64,000 bases of DNA from Desulfovibrionaceae bacterium (GTDB lineage: Bacteria; Desulfobacterota; Desulfovibrionia; Desulfovibrionales; Desulfovibrionaceae), in assembly GCA_028689675.1 (NCBI GenBank), contig JAQVCS010000003.1, forward strand, positions 104,847-168,846, written 5' to 3'. The notes beneath the pieces are model-generated. The model saw nothing but the letters and a program-made list of their open reading frames with translations. It ran no database searches and had not been told where the DNA came from. The position numbers and the translations under genes were made by a program. Shown here one piece after another: positions 9,263 through 18,465 of this stretch (position 1 is the first letter of the stretch; the number at the start of each line of letters is the position of its first letter).

Positions 9263-9376
9263 AGCGGGTGCTAAGCTCCGCCGTGTGCGGTGCACAAAAG
9301 ACAATGCAGGCGTGCAGCCAGTGGCAGGCACGCTTCACAACAAACTTTTAGCGTGAAGGGGCACTAGGGCGAACGC

Positions 9377-9469
9377 TACAGGAATTTTATTTGCTGGCAA
9401 GAAAGACGGGGCTTGTATGCAGGCAGTGTACCTTATGGTACTAAGCTAAAATAAAAGCTGAAGTCAGAC
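9377..9469 (+). repeat. Dispersed ~95-nt intergenic repeat, copy A
   Basis: This copy runs from TACAGGAATTTT through GCTGGCAAG to GCTGAAGTCAGAC. It is clearly related to the copies at 53500-53580 and 61179-61274. It lies in the 319-base gap between fmdB and purB, where I see no gene. An internal inverted repeat, AGTGTACC-ttat-GGTACT, with a 2-nt bulge could form a small hairpin. The rest of the gap shows only a weak CTTCAC/GTGAAG pairing near 9331-9358. Confidence 0.7.
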
Positions 9470-9581
9470 AAGGCCAGTGGATAAAAGAACGTCGTGTTTA
9501 CATGGCCTAGGGCAGCGGCGCAGGCAGCCTGTAGTATGGGCTTTTGCCCTTGCCACCCAGCACAAGTTCAGTGAGGAAAGC

Positions 9582-10877
9582 ATGATAGAACGCTACACAA
9601 GACCAGAAATGGGGCAGATTTGGACCTTAGAAAATCACTATCGCGCATGGCTTAAAGTTGAGCTTGCCGTGTGTGAAGCATGGCATGAAGCGGGGCGCAT
9701 CCCCACTGACGTGATGGAGCGCATTCGCGCCAAGGCCGATTTTGACGTTGAGCGCATTTTGGCTATTGAAGAAGTAACGCGCCACGACCTGATTGCCTTT
9801 TTAACAGCTGTGGAAGAAAAAGTTGGCCCTGATTCCCGTTTTATTCACCTTGGCTGCACCTCTTCTGATATTGTAGATACGGCCAATGGTGTGTGCTTTA
9901 TGCAGGCTGGCGCTTTGCTTATTAAGGATATTGAGCGCCTGCGTGCCAGCATTAAGAGCCTTGCCATGCGCTTTAAAGGGCAGCTCTGTATTGGGCGCAC
10001 CCACGGCATTCATGCCGAGCCCACGAGCTTTGGCCTGAAAATGGCTGGCTATTATGCCGAATTTACCCGCAACCTTGAGCGCGTAAAGGCTGGGCTGGAA
10101 GATGTGCGCGTGGGCAAAATTTCTGGCGCTGTGGGCACCTATGCCTTTTTGGGCCCCGATATCGAAGCCAAAGCCTTGCAGCACCTTGGCCTGAAGGTGG
10201 ATGAGCATTCCACACAAATTGTGCAGCGCGACCGCTATGCCCATTTTTTCAGCTCGCTGGCCATTATGGCGGGCAGCATAGAGCGCCTGTGCACAGAGTT
10301 GCGCCATTTGCAGCGCACCGAAGTGCTGGAAGTGGAAGAAGGCTTCCGCAAGGGACAAAAGGGCTCTTCTGCCATGCCGCATAAAAAGAACCCCATTTCG
10401 GCAGAAAATATGTGCGGCCTTTCCCGCCTTATTCGCACCAATGCCTTGGCCGCTATGGAAAACCAAGCCCTGTGGCATGAGCGGGACATCAGCCATTCTT
10501 CGGTAGAGCGCGTGATTATGCCCGATTCCACCATTCTTGCCGATTATGTGCTCAACCGCCTTGCTGGCGTGCTGGATAATTTGGTGGTCAAGACCGACCG
10601 CATGCAGGAAAATATGGATCGTTCTTACGGCCTGTTCTTCTCGCAGCGCGTGCTTACTGCCCTGATTGGCACCGATATTCCCCGCCAAAAAGCCTATGAG
10701 CTGGTGCAGCGCTGCGCTATGCAAAGCTGGGATACCCGCAAGCCCTTTGCCGATATTGTGAAGGCAGACCCAGAAATTACCGCCCGTTTGGATGCCGCCA
10801 CGCTGAATAGCCTGTTTGATGCAACATTCTATTTGCAGCATGAAGACACTATTTTTGCCCGCGTTTTTGCAGAATAA
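9582..10877 (+). CDS. purB: Adenylosuccinate lyase
   Basis: A 431-aa member of the fumarase/aspartase superfamily. It cleaves adenylosuccinate to AMP and SAICAR to AICAR, each with release of fumarate. The signature SSAMPHKKNPIS lies near residues 260-271; TRHDLIAFL and GRTHGIHAEPTS are the other two conserved active-site regions. GTGAGGAAAG precedes the ATG at 9582, which gives the usual MIERYTRPEMG N-terminus; an upstream in-frame ATG would add 35 unrelated residues. pyrE follows 11 bases later, giving a purine-pyrimidine pair. The HisF by-product AICAR also feeds this pathway. Confidence 0.97.
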   Translation: MIERYTRPEMGQIWTLENHYRAWLKVELAVCEAWHEAGRIPTDVMERIRAKADFDVERILAIEEVTRHDLIAFLTAVEEKVGPDSRFIHLGCTSSDIVDTANGVCFMQAGALLIKDIERLRASIKSLAMRFKGQLCIGRTHGIHAEPTSFGLKMAGYYAEFTRNLERVKAGLEDVRVGKISGAVGTYAFLGPDIEAKALQHLGLKVDEHSTQIVQRDRYAHFFSSLAIMAGSIERLCTELRHLQRTEVLEVEEGFRKGQKGSSAMPHKKNPISAENMCGLSRLIRTNALAAMENQALWHERDISHSSVERVIMPDSTILADYVLNRLAGVLDNLVVKTDRMQENMDRSYGLFFSQRVLTALIGTDIPRQKAYELVQRCAMQSWDTRKPFADIVKADPEITARLDAATLNSLFDATFYLQHEDTIFARVFAE

Positions 10878-10888
10878 GGGGATATGTT

Positions 10889-11449
10889 ATGATGGAATTA
10901 AAAAAGCGCCTTGCCCGCCTGCTGGTAGAAAAGTCATACCGTGAGGGGGACTTTACCCTCGCCTCTGGCCGCAAGAGCGATTATTATTTTGATTGCCGCG
11001 TCACAGCGCTGCACCCTGAAGGCTCGTGGCTGATTGGCACGCTGTTTAACAAGCTGCTGGCCGATGTGGACATTAAGGGTATTGGCGGCATGACCTTGGG
11101 GGCAGACCCCTTGGTTTCGGCTACCACGGTTATTTCCCATGAACAGGGGCGGCCTTTGGCTGGCCTGTTGGTGCGTAAAGAGGCCAAGGGGCATGGCACA
11201 GGGCAATTTGTGGAAGGCATGGGCAATTTTCAGCTTGGCGATAAGGTTGCCATGGTAGAAGATGTGGTGACCACTGGCGGCAGCCTGCTCAAGGCCTGCG
11301 AGCGCGTGAAAGCCGCTGGCCTTGATATTGTTGCCGTGTGCACTATTTTGGATCGTGAAGAAGGCGGCCGCGAAATTATTCAGGCTGCTGGCTATGAATT
11401 AAAAGCCCTGTTTACCCGCAAAGAATTGGTAGAGCTGGCCAAGCAATAA
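10889..11449 (+). CDS. pyrE: Orotate phosphoribosyltransferase
   Basis: A 186-aa type I phosphoribosyltransferase that joins orotate to PRPP in UMP synthesis. The PRPP-binding loop reads VAMVEDVVTTGGS (near residues 117-130). The N-terminal FTLASGRKSDYYFDCR and the VRKEAKGHGTG flexible loop are typical of PyrE. Two consecutive ATG codons begin the frame; either may be used, with AAGGGG upstream. It is 11 bases behind purB, so the two are very likely one transcript, ending at the stem-loop directly downstream. Confidence 0.96.
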   Translation: MMELKKRLARLLVEKSYREGDFTLASGRKSDYYFDCRVTALHPEGSWLIGTLFNKLLADVDIKGIGGMTLGADPLVSATTVISHEQGRPLAGLLVRKEAKGHGTGQFVEGMGNFQLGDKVAMVEDVVTTGGSLLKACERVKAAGLDIVAVCTILDREEGGREIIQAAGYELKALFTRKELVELAKQ

Positions 11450-11464
11450 GCCTTTACACAGCAA

Positions 11465-11509
11465 ACAATAAAGACGCAGTGGGTATACTACCTGCTGCGT
11501 CTTTATTGT
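11465..11509 (+). terminator. Terminator after purB-pyrE
   Basis: ACAATAAAGACGCAG pairs perfectly with CTGCGTCTTTATTGT (15 bp) around a 15-nt loop. The 3' arm is T-rich, though no long T-tract follows. The remaining bases to 11732 show no gene or convincing site. Confidence 0.7.
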
Positions 11510-11732
11510 GGGTGCTCAATGTTGTGCCCTCTGTGCCATAGGAAAATTTTTATTGCGCGCTCTGCCTCAGCCTCGCCTTGCTGCCATGGGGCAGCCCCTT
11601 GCGGAGCTGGTGTATCAAAACTTCTGCCAGAAGAGTACACTCAAGGCAAGGCCGCTATACGCTGTGTGCCAGATAGTCGGCACGCTCAGAGTGCTGCCCA
11701 AGGCAGGTGTAGGCAGGCCTGCCCTTTGCTGG

Positions 11733-13079
11733 CTATGCCCTATGCTCTGTGCCCGCTTCAGCGTCTTTGCCTGCCTCTGCCTGCTCTGGGGGCAGGTCTT
11801 GAATGAGAATACGGCAAATGCGCTGCCTGTTCATGGCGGCAACGGTAAAGAGCTTGGAATGCAGCACAATGCTGTCCCCCACGTTGGGAATGCGTCCAAG
11901 TTTATCTAGAATATGGGCTGCCAGTATTTTATAATCGTCTTCTTCGCCTTCTTCTGGGGGCAGGGGCATGTATTGTTCCAGCTCATCCAGTGAAAGGGCG
12001 GCAGAAACAAGAGCGCTGCCATCGGGCTGGCGCACAAAATCGGGGGCTTCGTTATCAAATTCATCTTGAATATTGCCCACAATGGCTTCCACCAAATCTT
12101 CCATAGTGACAATGCCCTGCCATACGCCATATTCATCAATAACAGCACATATTTGCTGCCTTTTTTCTTGCATAAGGTGCAAAAGCTTATCGGTGCTTAG
12201 GCTTTCCTGTACAAATAATGCCGTGCGTAGCAGGGCGCGCAAGGTTGTGCTGCTGTCATAATGCAGCAGATCTTTTACATGAATAAAACCCACAAGCTGA
12301 TCGGTATCTTTATTAAACACAGGAAAGCGCGTGTGCCCGCTTTTTTTAGCCTTAGCAATGGCTGCTTCCACACCTTCGGAAATTTCCAATCTTTGCACAT
12401 CAAGGCGGTGAATCATCACATCCTTGGCTTTTTTCTGATAAAAATCGAAAATATTATTGAGCATGCGCCCTTCTGCATCCACAATATCGCCATCTTTACT
12501 CGAGTTGTTAATAATCATGCGTAATTCTTCTCGAGAATGATGTTCCTCTGCCTCGCCAGCACTGCGAATGCCAAAAAAATGCAGTGAATACCGCGAAACA
12601 GCATTCATAATGCATACTATGGGGAAGCTGAGGTAATAAAACACTTTCATGGGAAGAGCCAAGAAAAGCACCATGCGCTCTGCTTGCTGAATGGCAAGCG
12701 ACTTGGGCATGAGCTCGCCCAGCACAACATGCATAAAGGTGATGCAGATAAAGCTGATAACAACAGCCGTGGAATGCACAAGGGCGGGGCTTGTTATGGC
12801 TGTAAGGGCAAGCAGGGGCTCAATAAGGCCTGCAATGGCGGGTTCGCCTATCCAGCCCAGCCCAAGGCTTGCCAGCGTAATGCCCAGCTGACAGACAGAA
12901 AGGTAGGCATCCAGATTATGCACGCCAAATAAGGCCGTTTTTGCCAGCGAATTTCCTTTGAAAGAGAGAATTTCCAGACGGGTTTTGCGTACTTTGACAA
13001 AAGAAAATTCTGCGGCAACAAAAAAACCATTGAGAAAAACTAAAAAAATGGCCAGAGCAAGCATGAAACCAGCGTACAT
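11733..13079 (-). CDS. CNNM/CorC-type transporter-associated membrane protein (DUF21-CBS-CorC_HlyC)
   Basis: A 448-aa protein with three parts: an N-terminal DUF21/CNNM membrane domain (residues 1 to ~190, about four hydrophobic segments), a CBS pair near 205-330 (KDVMIHRLDVQ and ICAVIDEYGVWQGIVTMEDLVEAIVG), and a C-terminal CorC_HlyC domain. Members are linked to magnesium or cobalt efflux and CBS domains bind adenyl nucleotides; the older label hemolysin is not supported by function. AAAGGA precedes the ATG. It is the last gene of a minus-strand run that also contains the RND operon, but 26 bases after an unrelated small gene, so co-regulation is uncertain. Confidence 0.92.
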   Translation of the reverse strand: MYAGFMLALAIFLVFLNGFFVAAEFSFVKVRKTRLEILSFKGNSLAKTALFGVHNLDAYLSVCQLGITLASLGLGWIGEPAIAGLIEPLLALTAITSPALVHSTAVVISFICITFMHVVLGELMPKSLAIQQAERMVLFLALPMKVFYYLSFPIVCIMNAVSRYSLHFFGIRSAGEAEEHHSREELRMIINNSSKDGDIVDAEGRMLNNIFDFYQKKAKDVMIHRLDVQRLEISEGVEAAIAKAKKSGHTRFPVFNKDTDQLVGFIHVKDLLHYDSSTTLRALLRTALFVQESLSTDKLLHLMQEKRQQICAVIDEYGVWQGIVTMEDLVEAIVGNIQDEFDNEAPDFVRQPDGSALVSAALSLDELEQYMPLPPEEGEEDDYKILAAHILDKLGRIPNVGDSIVLHSKLFTVAAMNRQRICRILIQDLPPEQAEAGKDAEAGTEHRA

Positions 13080-13105
13080 GAATATCCTTTTATAGAGTGA
13101 TAAAA

Positions 13106-13699
13106 TTAAAAAATCATTTCCAAGCGCATACCCAAGCCCACATCAATGGGGTCAGCACCATGCGAAATAGCCGATTCTGACCATGCGCCTGTGTCGACAG
13201 TCAGCTCTGGCCCCAGCCCCATTTTTAGCTCTTCATCAGTATAGCCTGCCATACCGCTGAAAGTGTGGCGCTTGTCATCAAAAATTTGTTCACAATCAAT
13301 AGAGCCAAGGGCAGTGGGGCTGTGCCAGTTTAGGCTGCGGTCTTGCACGCCAGCAAAGACCCCTTCCCTTTGTGGGGCGGGCTTTTCTTGCGGGGCTTGG
13401 CCATCCAGCAGCATACGGCGCTGCCATATTTTTGCCTGAATGCTTTGGCTGGCCTCGGGGCGCATTTTTTCTTGCACAGTGGGGCGGGGGCGCTGCGGCA
13501 GGCCATTGCGCTGCTGCGCCTGCTCGAGCAGCTCGGAGGAATTAAGGCCGCGCTGCCAGAGCGTGCCTTGGCGGGAATGGGGCTGCAAAGCCTCCCAGCC
13601 TGGGGCTTCTACCGTAGCAGAAGCCCCAGCTAAACAGGGAGTGCAAAGAGCTACTAAAAGCACAAGGGCACAGTATAGCGGTAAGAAGAATCTGTTCAT
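13106..13699 (-). CDS. Exported protein of unknown function
   Basis: I do not recognise this 197-aa protein. The chosen ATG at 13699 gives MNRFFLPLYCALVLLVALC and a probable Sec signal peptide ending near CLAGASA; a GTG 12 codons upstream would bury the signal. The mature part is Gln/Arg/Pro-rich in the middle and Gly/Asp-rich at the end, and finishes with VGLGMRLEMIF, whose C-terminal Phe resembles an outer-membrane beta-strand ending. It contains one Cys. It is encoded between the RND outer-membrane gene and the CNNM gene, so an envelope role is plausible but unproven. Confidence 0.65.
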   Translation of the reverse strand: MNRFFLPLYCALVLLVALCTPCLAGASATVEAPGWEALQPHSRQGTLWQRGLNSSELLEQAQQRNGLPQRPRPTVQEKMRPEASQSIQAKIWQRRMLLDGQAPQEKPAPQREGVFAGVQDRSLNWHSPTALGSIDCEQIFDDKRHTFSGMAGYTDEELKMGLGPELTVDTGAWSESAISHGADPIDVGLGMRLEMIF

Positions 13700-13766
13700 A
13701 GCGGCCTGCTCAATCATTATTTTTATGGTTGTCACAGTGCCTGTATACTGTCAAGTGTGCCGAGGT

Positions 13767-15281
13767 TTATTTTGTTTGTGCGGCCTTGGCTGTGCTGGCC
13801 TTGGCAACATCGTCTACCAGCTTTTCCTGATTAACAAAGGGGAAGCCTGCACTGAAGTCTTTTGCCTCCCAGCCGCCACCCAGAGCCTTGCACACAGCAA
13901 TAGTGGCATTCAGGCGGTCGGCAAGGGCTGTGGCTAGGCTGAGCTCTGCCGCAAAAAGCTGGCGCTCTGTATCCAGCACTGTAAGGTAGTCGGTATAGCC
14001 GTTGGTGTATTGCAGCTGGGCAACTTCTGCCGCGCGGCGCAGGCTGGCCACCTGCAGCTGATTGCTGGCCACAATGGCGTCTGCTTCCCGCTGCGCGGCA
14101 AGGCTAGAGCGCACATCGCTGAAGGCCTTTTGCACAGTCAGCTTATAGGCCGCTTCGGCAGCACGTTTTTGAGCCTCGGCTGTTTTTAAGTTGTTCCAGT
14201 TCACGCCGCCGTCAAAAATAGGCAGCGTGGCAGCCGCACCCGTGCTCCAAATAGCCGCGGGGCCAGTGAACAGCGAAGCAAGCGCCGCAGAGGCCGTGCC
14301 CAGCGTGCTGGTAAGCGAAATGCTGGGGAAGAACGAAGCTCTTGCCACGCCAATATTGGCATTATACGCCATGATAAGGTATTCGGCAGCCTGCACGTCG
14401 GGGCGGCGTTCCAAAAGCTGCGAGGGCAGGCCTTCGGGCAGCACCGGGGGCACGGGCAGACTGGCTATGGCCGCCCCGCGCTGCTGTGTGCCTTCCATAA
14501 TCTGGCGGGGGGAACGCCCCAGCAGCACGGCAAGCGAAGCCTCTGCCTGTTCCACAGCCACAAGGCTGCTGTGCACCTGCTGGCGTGCCGTTTCAACCTC
14601 AGCGCGTACGCGCATAAAGTCCAGCTCGGTCATTTCGCCTGCATCATAGCGGCTTTTATAGATTTTCAAGCCATGTTCACGGCTTTGCAAGGTGCGTTTT
14701 GCTGTATCAAGCTGCATATCAAGCGCGCGCAGGCTGAAGTATGACTGCGCCGTTTGCGCCGCCACAGCCAAGCGGCTGCTTTGGTAACCAATAGCAGAAT
14801 TGATGAGAATATCAGAAAGCATGGTGCGGGCATTGCGGTATTTGCCCCACAAGTCCAGCTCCCAAGAAGCAGTAAGCAGCCCTTGGTTAGTAAAGACCGC
14901 ACGGTCATAGGGGTCTTGCCCCGTGGCTTTTGCTCCTGCTATTTTTTCAGAAGCGCCCGACTGCCCCGTGCTTGCTGAAGCATTCAGCATGGGCAGCAGC
15001 GCGGCATTGGCTATGCCCATATTGGCGGCGGCAATATCCACATTGCTTAATGCCTGCGCCAATTCCTGATTATTTTTCAGAGCTTCGTCCACCAAGCTGG
15101 TTAAAATGGGGTCATTAAAGCGTTCCCACCAGCGGCTTTCGAGCGGGGGGGTGTACATTTTTACCTGTTTCCACTGGGCGGGCAGCTCTTGCTCTGGCCT
15201 TTGGTAGGTGGGCGCAAAAGAGCAGGCAGCAAGCCCAAGGGCAAGCAGCAGGCAAAGCGGGGCTTGGATGCGCTTAAACAT
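13767..15281 (-). CDS. RND efflux outer-membrane lipoprotein (OprM/NodT family)
   Basis: A 504-aa outer-membrane factor that completes the tripartite efflux pump. MFKRIQAPLCLLLALGLAAC is a lipoprotein signal with lipobox LAAC, and two OEP repeats follow. Typical blocks include PPLESRWWERFNDP, ELDLWGKYRNARTM and LERRPDVQAAEY. The ATG at 15281 is chosen because GAGGGGG lies six bases upstream; the gene starts inside the last codons of the pump gene, implying translational coupling. Family members form trimeric channels across the outer membrane. The substrate cannot be deduced. Confidence 0.95.
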   Translation of the reverse strand: MFKRIQAPLCLLLALGLAACSFAPTYQRPEQELPAQWKQVKMYTPPLESRWWERFNDPILTSLVDEALKNNQELAQALSNVDIAAANMGIANAALLPMLNASASTGQSGASEKIAGAKATGQDPYDRAVFTNQGLLTASWELDLWGKYRNARTMLSDILINSAIGYQSSRLAVAAQTAQSYFSLRALDMQLDTAKRTLQSREHGLKIYKSRYDAGEMTELDFMRVRAEVETARQQVHSSLVAVEQAEASLAVLLGRSPRQIMEGTQQRGAAIASLPVPPVLPEGLPSQLLERRPDVQAAEYLIMAYNANIGVARASFFPSISLTSTLGTASAALASLFTGPAAIWSTGAAATLPIFDGGVNWNNLKTAEAQKRAAEAAYKLTVQKAFSDVRSSLAAQREADAIVASNQLQVASLRRAAEVAQLQYTNGYTDYLTVLDTERQLFAAELSLATALADRLNATIAVCKALGGGWEAKDFSAGFPFVNQEKLVDDVAKASTAKAAQTK

Positions 15282-18200
15282 TGTCATCCCCCTCATCCTT
15301 GAAAGTGAGTTTACTGTTGGCATTGGGGTCTTCTTTCCCCTGTAATTTAAAGGAAAGTGTCATAATTGCTTTAAAGAAGTAGGGCACAAATAAGGTGGCT
15401 ATAAAGGTAGCTGCCAGCATACCGCCAATAACGGCTGTGCCAATAGCATGGCGGCTGTTTGCGCCAGCACCAGAAGAGATAGCCAGCGGCACGCAGCCCA
15501 GAATAAAGGCCAGCGAGGTCATGATAATGGGGCGGAAACGCAGGCGCGAGGCATGCATGGCCGCCACGTCAAGGCTGCGCCCATCGCGCCAAGCCTCTAC
15601 GGCAAATTCCACAATAAGAATAGCGTTTTTGGCCGCGAGCCCCACCAAGGTAATGAGCGCCACCTGAAAGTACACGTCGTTAGAAAGCCCGCGCAGCCAA
15701 GTAAAGCCAATAGCGCCAAACACGCCAAAGGGCACGGCGGTGAGCACAACCAGAGGCAAAGACCAGCTTTCATATTGCGCTGCAAGAATAAGAAACACCA
15801 TGACTAGAGCCAGCACAAAAATGATGCTGGTATCGGCACTGGCCAGTTTTTCTTGCAGGGCAGAGCCCACCCAGCCAAGGCTAAAGTTGGCAGTCAGCAC
15901 TTCGGCCGCCACTTCTTCCATAGCCTGCAAGGCCTGACCAGAAGAAAAGCCAGGGGCTGGTGAGCCCATAATGTGCGCAGCGGGGAAGACGTTATAGCGG
16001 TCAACCACCTGCGGTGCTGTGCGGCGTTCAAGCGTCATCACAGCAGAAAGGGGCACAAGGTCACCCTTGGCAGAGCGCACAAAAAGGTCGTTCAAGCTTT
16101 CGGGCAGTATGCGATATTCTTGCTCTGCCTGCAAACGCACTTGGAAGGTGCGCCCTAAGTAGTTAAAGTCATTTACATAGGAAGAACCAAAGTTCGCCCC
16201 CATAACGGCAAAGACACTACTCACGCTTACGCCCATGGCTTTGCAGCGCTCGCGGTCAAGGTTGGCATATAATTGTGGTGAGCCAGTAGAAAACAGGTTT
16301 TGCACCGAGCCTATTTCTGGGCGCTTTTGGGCAGCAGCCACGAGCGCATTGGCCATGGCTTCCACATCATACATTGTGCCCGAGCCGCGCATTTGCACAT
16401 AGCCTTCAAAACCACCCGTAGTGCTCATGCCCGATATGGGCGGCGGGGTAAAGCCCAGCACATAGGGTTCTGTGCTCATGACAGAAAGCGCCATAACCTT
16501 TTTTACCACAGCCTCTGGGCTTTGCTCGGCTGTACGCTCTGCCCACGGCTTTAAGGTAGAAAAGAAGGTAACATAGTTTGATTTAACCGAGCCAGAGGTG
16601 ATATCAATGCCCGTAATGGTAAAGTTGTCTGAAACAGAGGCATCTTTTCCCAAAATAGCAGCAACGCTGTCGGCCACGTGCTGGCTGCGGTTAAGGCTTG
16701 CGCCATCGGGCAAAATAGCCATGCCCAGCATATAGCCTTGGTCTTCATCAGGCACAAGGCCGCCGGGCACAACGCGGAAGCACCACATAATTGCCAAAAG
16801 CATTAAGCCCATAGCAAGGGTAACACGCAGGCCAGAGCTTTTTACAAAGCGCACCGTGCGCACATATTTGTGGGTAATACTGCCAAAAAAGTGGTTAAAT
16901 GTCGCTGCCCATCTGGGTTCTTTATACTCAAGAGAATGCGGCTTGAGCAGCCATGCGCATAGCGCGGGGGTGAGCGTAAGGGCAACAATGCCCGAAAGAA
17001 CAACCGATACGGAAATGGTGATGGCAAATTGTTTGTACATTTCGCCAGCCAAACCGCCCAAGAAGGAAACAGGAATAAAGACCGCGCACAGCACCAGCAC
17101 AATAGCAATAACAGGGCCTGTCACTTCGCTCATGGCCTTAGCTGTTGCTTCCCTAGGCGGCAAATGCTCGGTGCGCATAATGCGCTCGACGTTTTCAAGC
17201 ACAACAATAGCATCGTCAACCACAATACCAATGGCCAGCACCATGCCGAACAGGGTAAGGGTATTGATGGTAAAGCCTAGGGCATACATGCCTGCAAAAG
17301 TACCAATAATAGAAACAGGCACGGCAAGGCAGGGAATAAGGGTAGCGCGCCAGTTTTGCAAAAAGACAAAGACCACAATAAACACCAGCACCATGGCTTC
17401 CATGAGTGTGTGCACCACTTCGTTGATAGATTCTACCACGAAGTCGTTGGTGTTGAAGGGAATGGCATATTCCATGCCCACAGGCAGGCTAGCGCCAATT
17501 TCTGCAAGGCGAGCCTCTACGCGCTCACCTGTGGCAATAGCATTTGCCCCGGGCAGCAAATAGACTGCGCCCATGCGGGCAGACACGCCATTGTGGTTTG
17601 AGTTGACCGAATAGTCTTTTGCGCCCAGCTCAATGCGCGCCACATCTTTCAGGCGCAGCATAGCGCTGTCATCGCCAGCGCGCACAATGATTTCGCCAAA
17701 TTCTTCAGGGCTTATTAAGCGCCCCTTGGTGTCGATTTGCCATGTGAGCTGCGTATTGGCAGGCGAGGGGCTTTCCCCAAGGCGGCCAGGGGCAAATTGG
17801 GCATTTTGTTCGCTGATAGCTGCCGAAATTTCGGCTGGTGTCAGGTTATACTTGGCCAGCTTATCGGGCGAAAGCCAAATGCGCATGGCATAATCCATAG
17901 AGCCAAAAATGGAGGCATCGCCCACACCTTCGACGCGCTTTAATTCATCCATAATGGAGCTTTGCATATAGTTATGCAATTCTACCACGCTGTAGCGCCC
18001 ATCTTTGGAAAAGAGTGAAATGCCCATGAGCATGGCGGGCGATTTTTTTAAGACCGAAACACCCTGACGGCGCACTTCTTCGGGCAGGTTGTTCTGGGCA
18101 AGGTTAACTTTATTGTTCACGTTAACCAAGGCCATGTTGGGGTCTGTGCCCAACTTAAAATAAATATTAATAGTGCCCGAGCCCGAGCCCGAGGCCGCGG

Positions 18201-18456
18201 TGGAGGTCATGTACAGCATGTTTTCCACACCGTTAATGGCCACCTCAAGCGGGGCAAGCACGGTGCTGGAAATGGTTTCTGCCGAAGCACCGGGGTAGTA
18301 GGCAGAAACGGTGACGGTAGGCGGGGTAAGCTCGGGGTATTGGGCAATGGGCAAAGAGCGCATAGCCAGCGCGCCCACCAGCACAATGACGAGCGAGATA
18401 ACAGAGGAGAGTATAGGCCTCCTCAAAAAGATATTTGGTTTAGCTTCTGCGGCCAT
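15274..18456 (-). CDS. RND multidrug efflux transporter, HAE1/AcrB-like
   Basis: A 1060-aa inner-membrane pump with the two-fold RND layout: TM1, a large periplasmic loop, TM2-6, then a second copy. The proton-relay motif GIVVDDAIVVLENVER in TM4 keeps the adjacent Asp pair essential in AcrB, and the N-terminal FLRRPILSSV is typical of HAE1 pumps. Length is normal. It lies 9 bases after the adaptor gene and overlaps the outer-membrane gene, a standard three-gene efflux operon. Substrates are probably hydrophobic drugs, dyes or bile salts by family analogy. No local regulator gene accompanies it. Confidence 0.96.
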   Translation of the reverse strand: MAAEAKPNIFLRRPILSSVISLVIVLVGALAMRSLPIAQYPELTPPTVTVSAYYPGASAETISSTVLAPLEVAINGVENMLYMTSTAASGSGSGTINIYFKLGTDPNMALVNVNNKVNLAQNNLPEEVRRQGVSVLKKSPAMLMGISLFSKDGRYSVVELHNYMQSSIMDELKRVEGVGDASIFGSMDYAMRIWLSPDKLAKYNLTPAEISAAISEQNAQFAPGRLGESPSPANTQLTWQIDTKGRLISPEEFGEIIVRAGDDSAMLRLKDVARIELGAKDYSVNSNHNGVSARMGAVYLLPGANAIATGERVEARLAEIGASLPVGMEYAIPFNTNDFVVESINEVVHTLMEAMVLVFIVVFVFLQNWRATLIPCLAVPVSIIGTFAGMYALGFTINTLTLFGMVLAIGIVVDDAIVVLENVERIMRTEHLPPREATAKAMSEVTGPVIAIVLVLCAVFIPVSFLGGLAGEMYKQFAITISVSVVLSGIVALTLTPALCAWLLKPHSLEYKEPRWAATFNHFFGSITHKYVRTVRFVKSSGLRVTLAMGLMLLAIMWCFRVVPGGLVPDEDQGYMLGMAILPDGASLNRSQHVADSVAAILGKDASVSDNFTITGIDITSGSVKSNYVTFFSTLKPWAERTAEQSPEAVVKKVMALSVMSTEPYVLGFTPPPISGMSTTGGFEGYVQMRGSGTMYDVEAMANALVAAAQKRPEIGSVQNLFSTGSPQLYANLDRERCKAMGVSVSSVFAVMGANFGSSYVNDFNYLGRTFQVRLQAEQEYRILPESLNDLFVRSAKGDLVPLSAVMTLERRTAPQVVDRYNVFPAAHIMGSPAPGFSSGQALQAMEEVAAEVLTANFSLGWVGSALQEKLASADTSIIFVLALVMVFLILAAQYESWSLPLVVLTAVPFGVFGAIGFTWLRGLSNDVYFQVALITLVGLAAKNAILIVEFAVEAWRDGRSLDVAAMHASRLRFRPIIMTSLAFILGCVPLAISSGAGANSRHAIGTAVIGGMLAATFIATLFVPYFFKAIMTLSFKLQGKEDPNANSKLTFKDEGDDNV

Positions 18457-18465
18457 AGTTCCCTC

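Noticed and set aside
11510..11732. Possible fourth copy of the dispersed repeat
   Set aside because: Only an 11-base match (AGAGTACACTC) to the reverse strand of copy C is shared, too little to be convincing.
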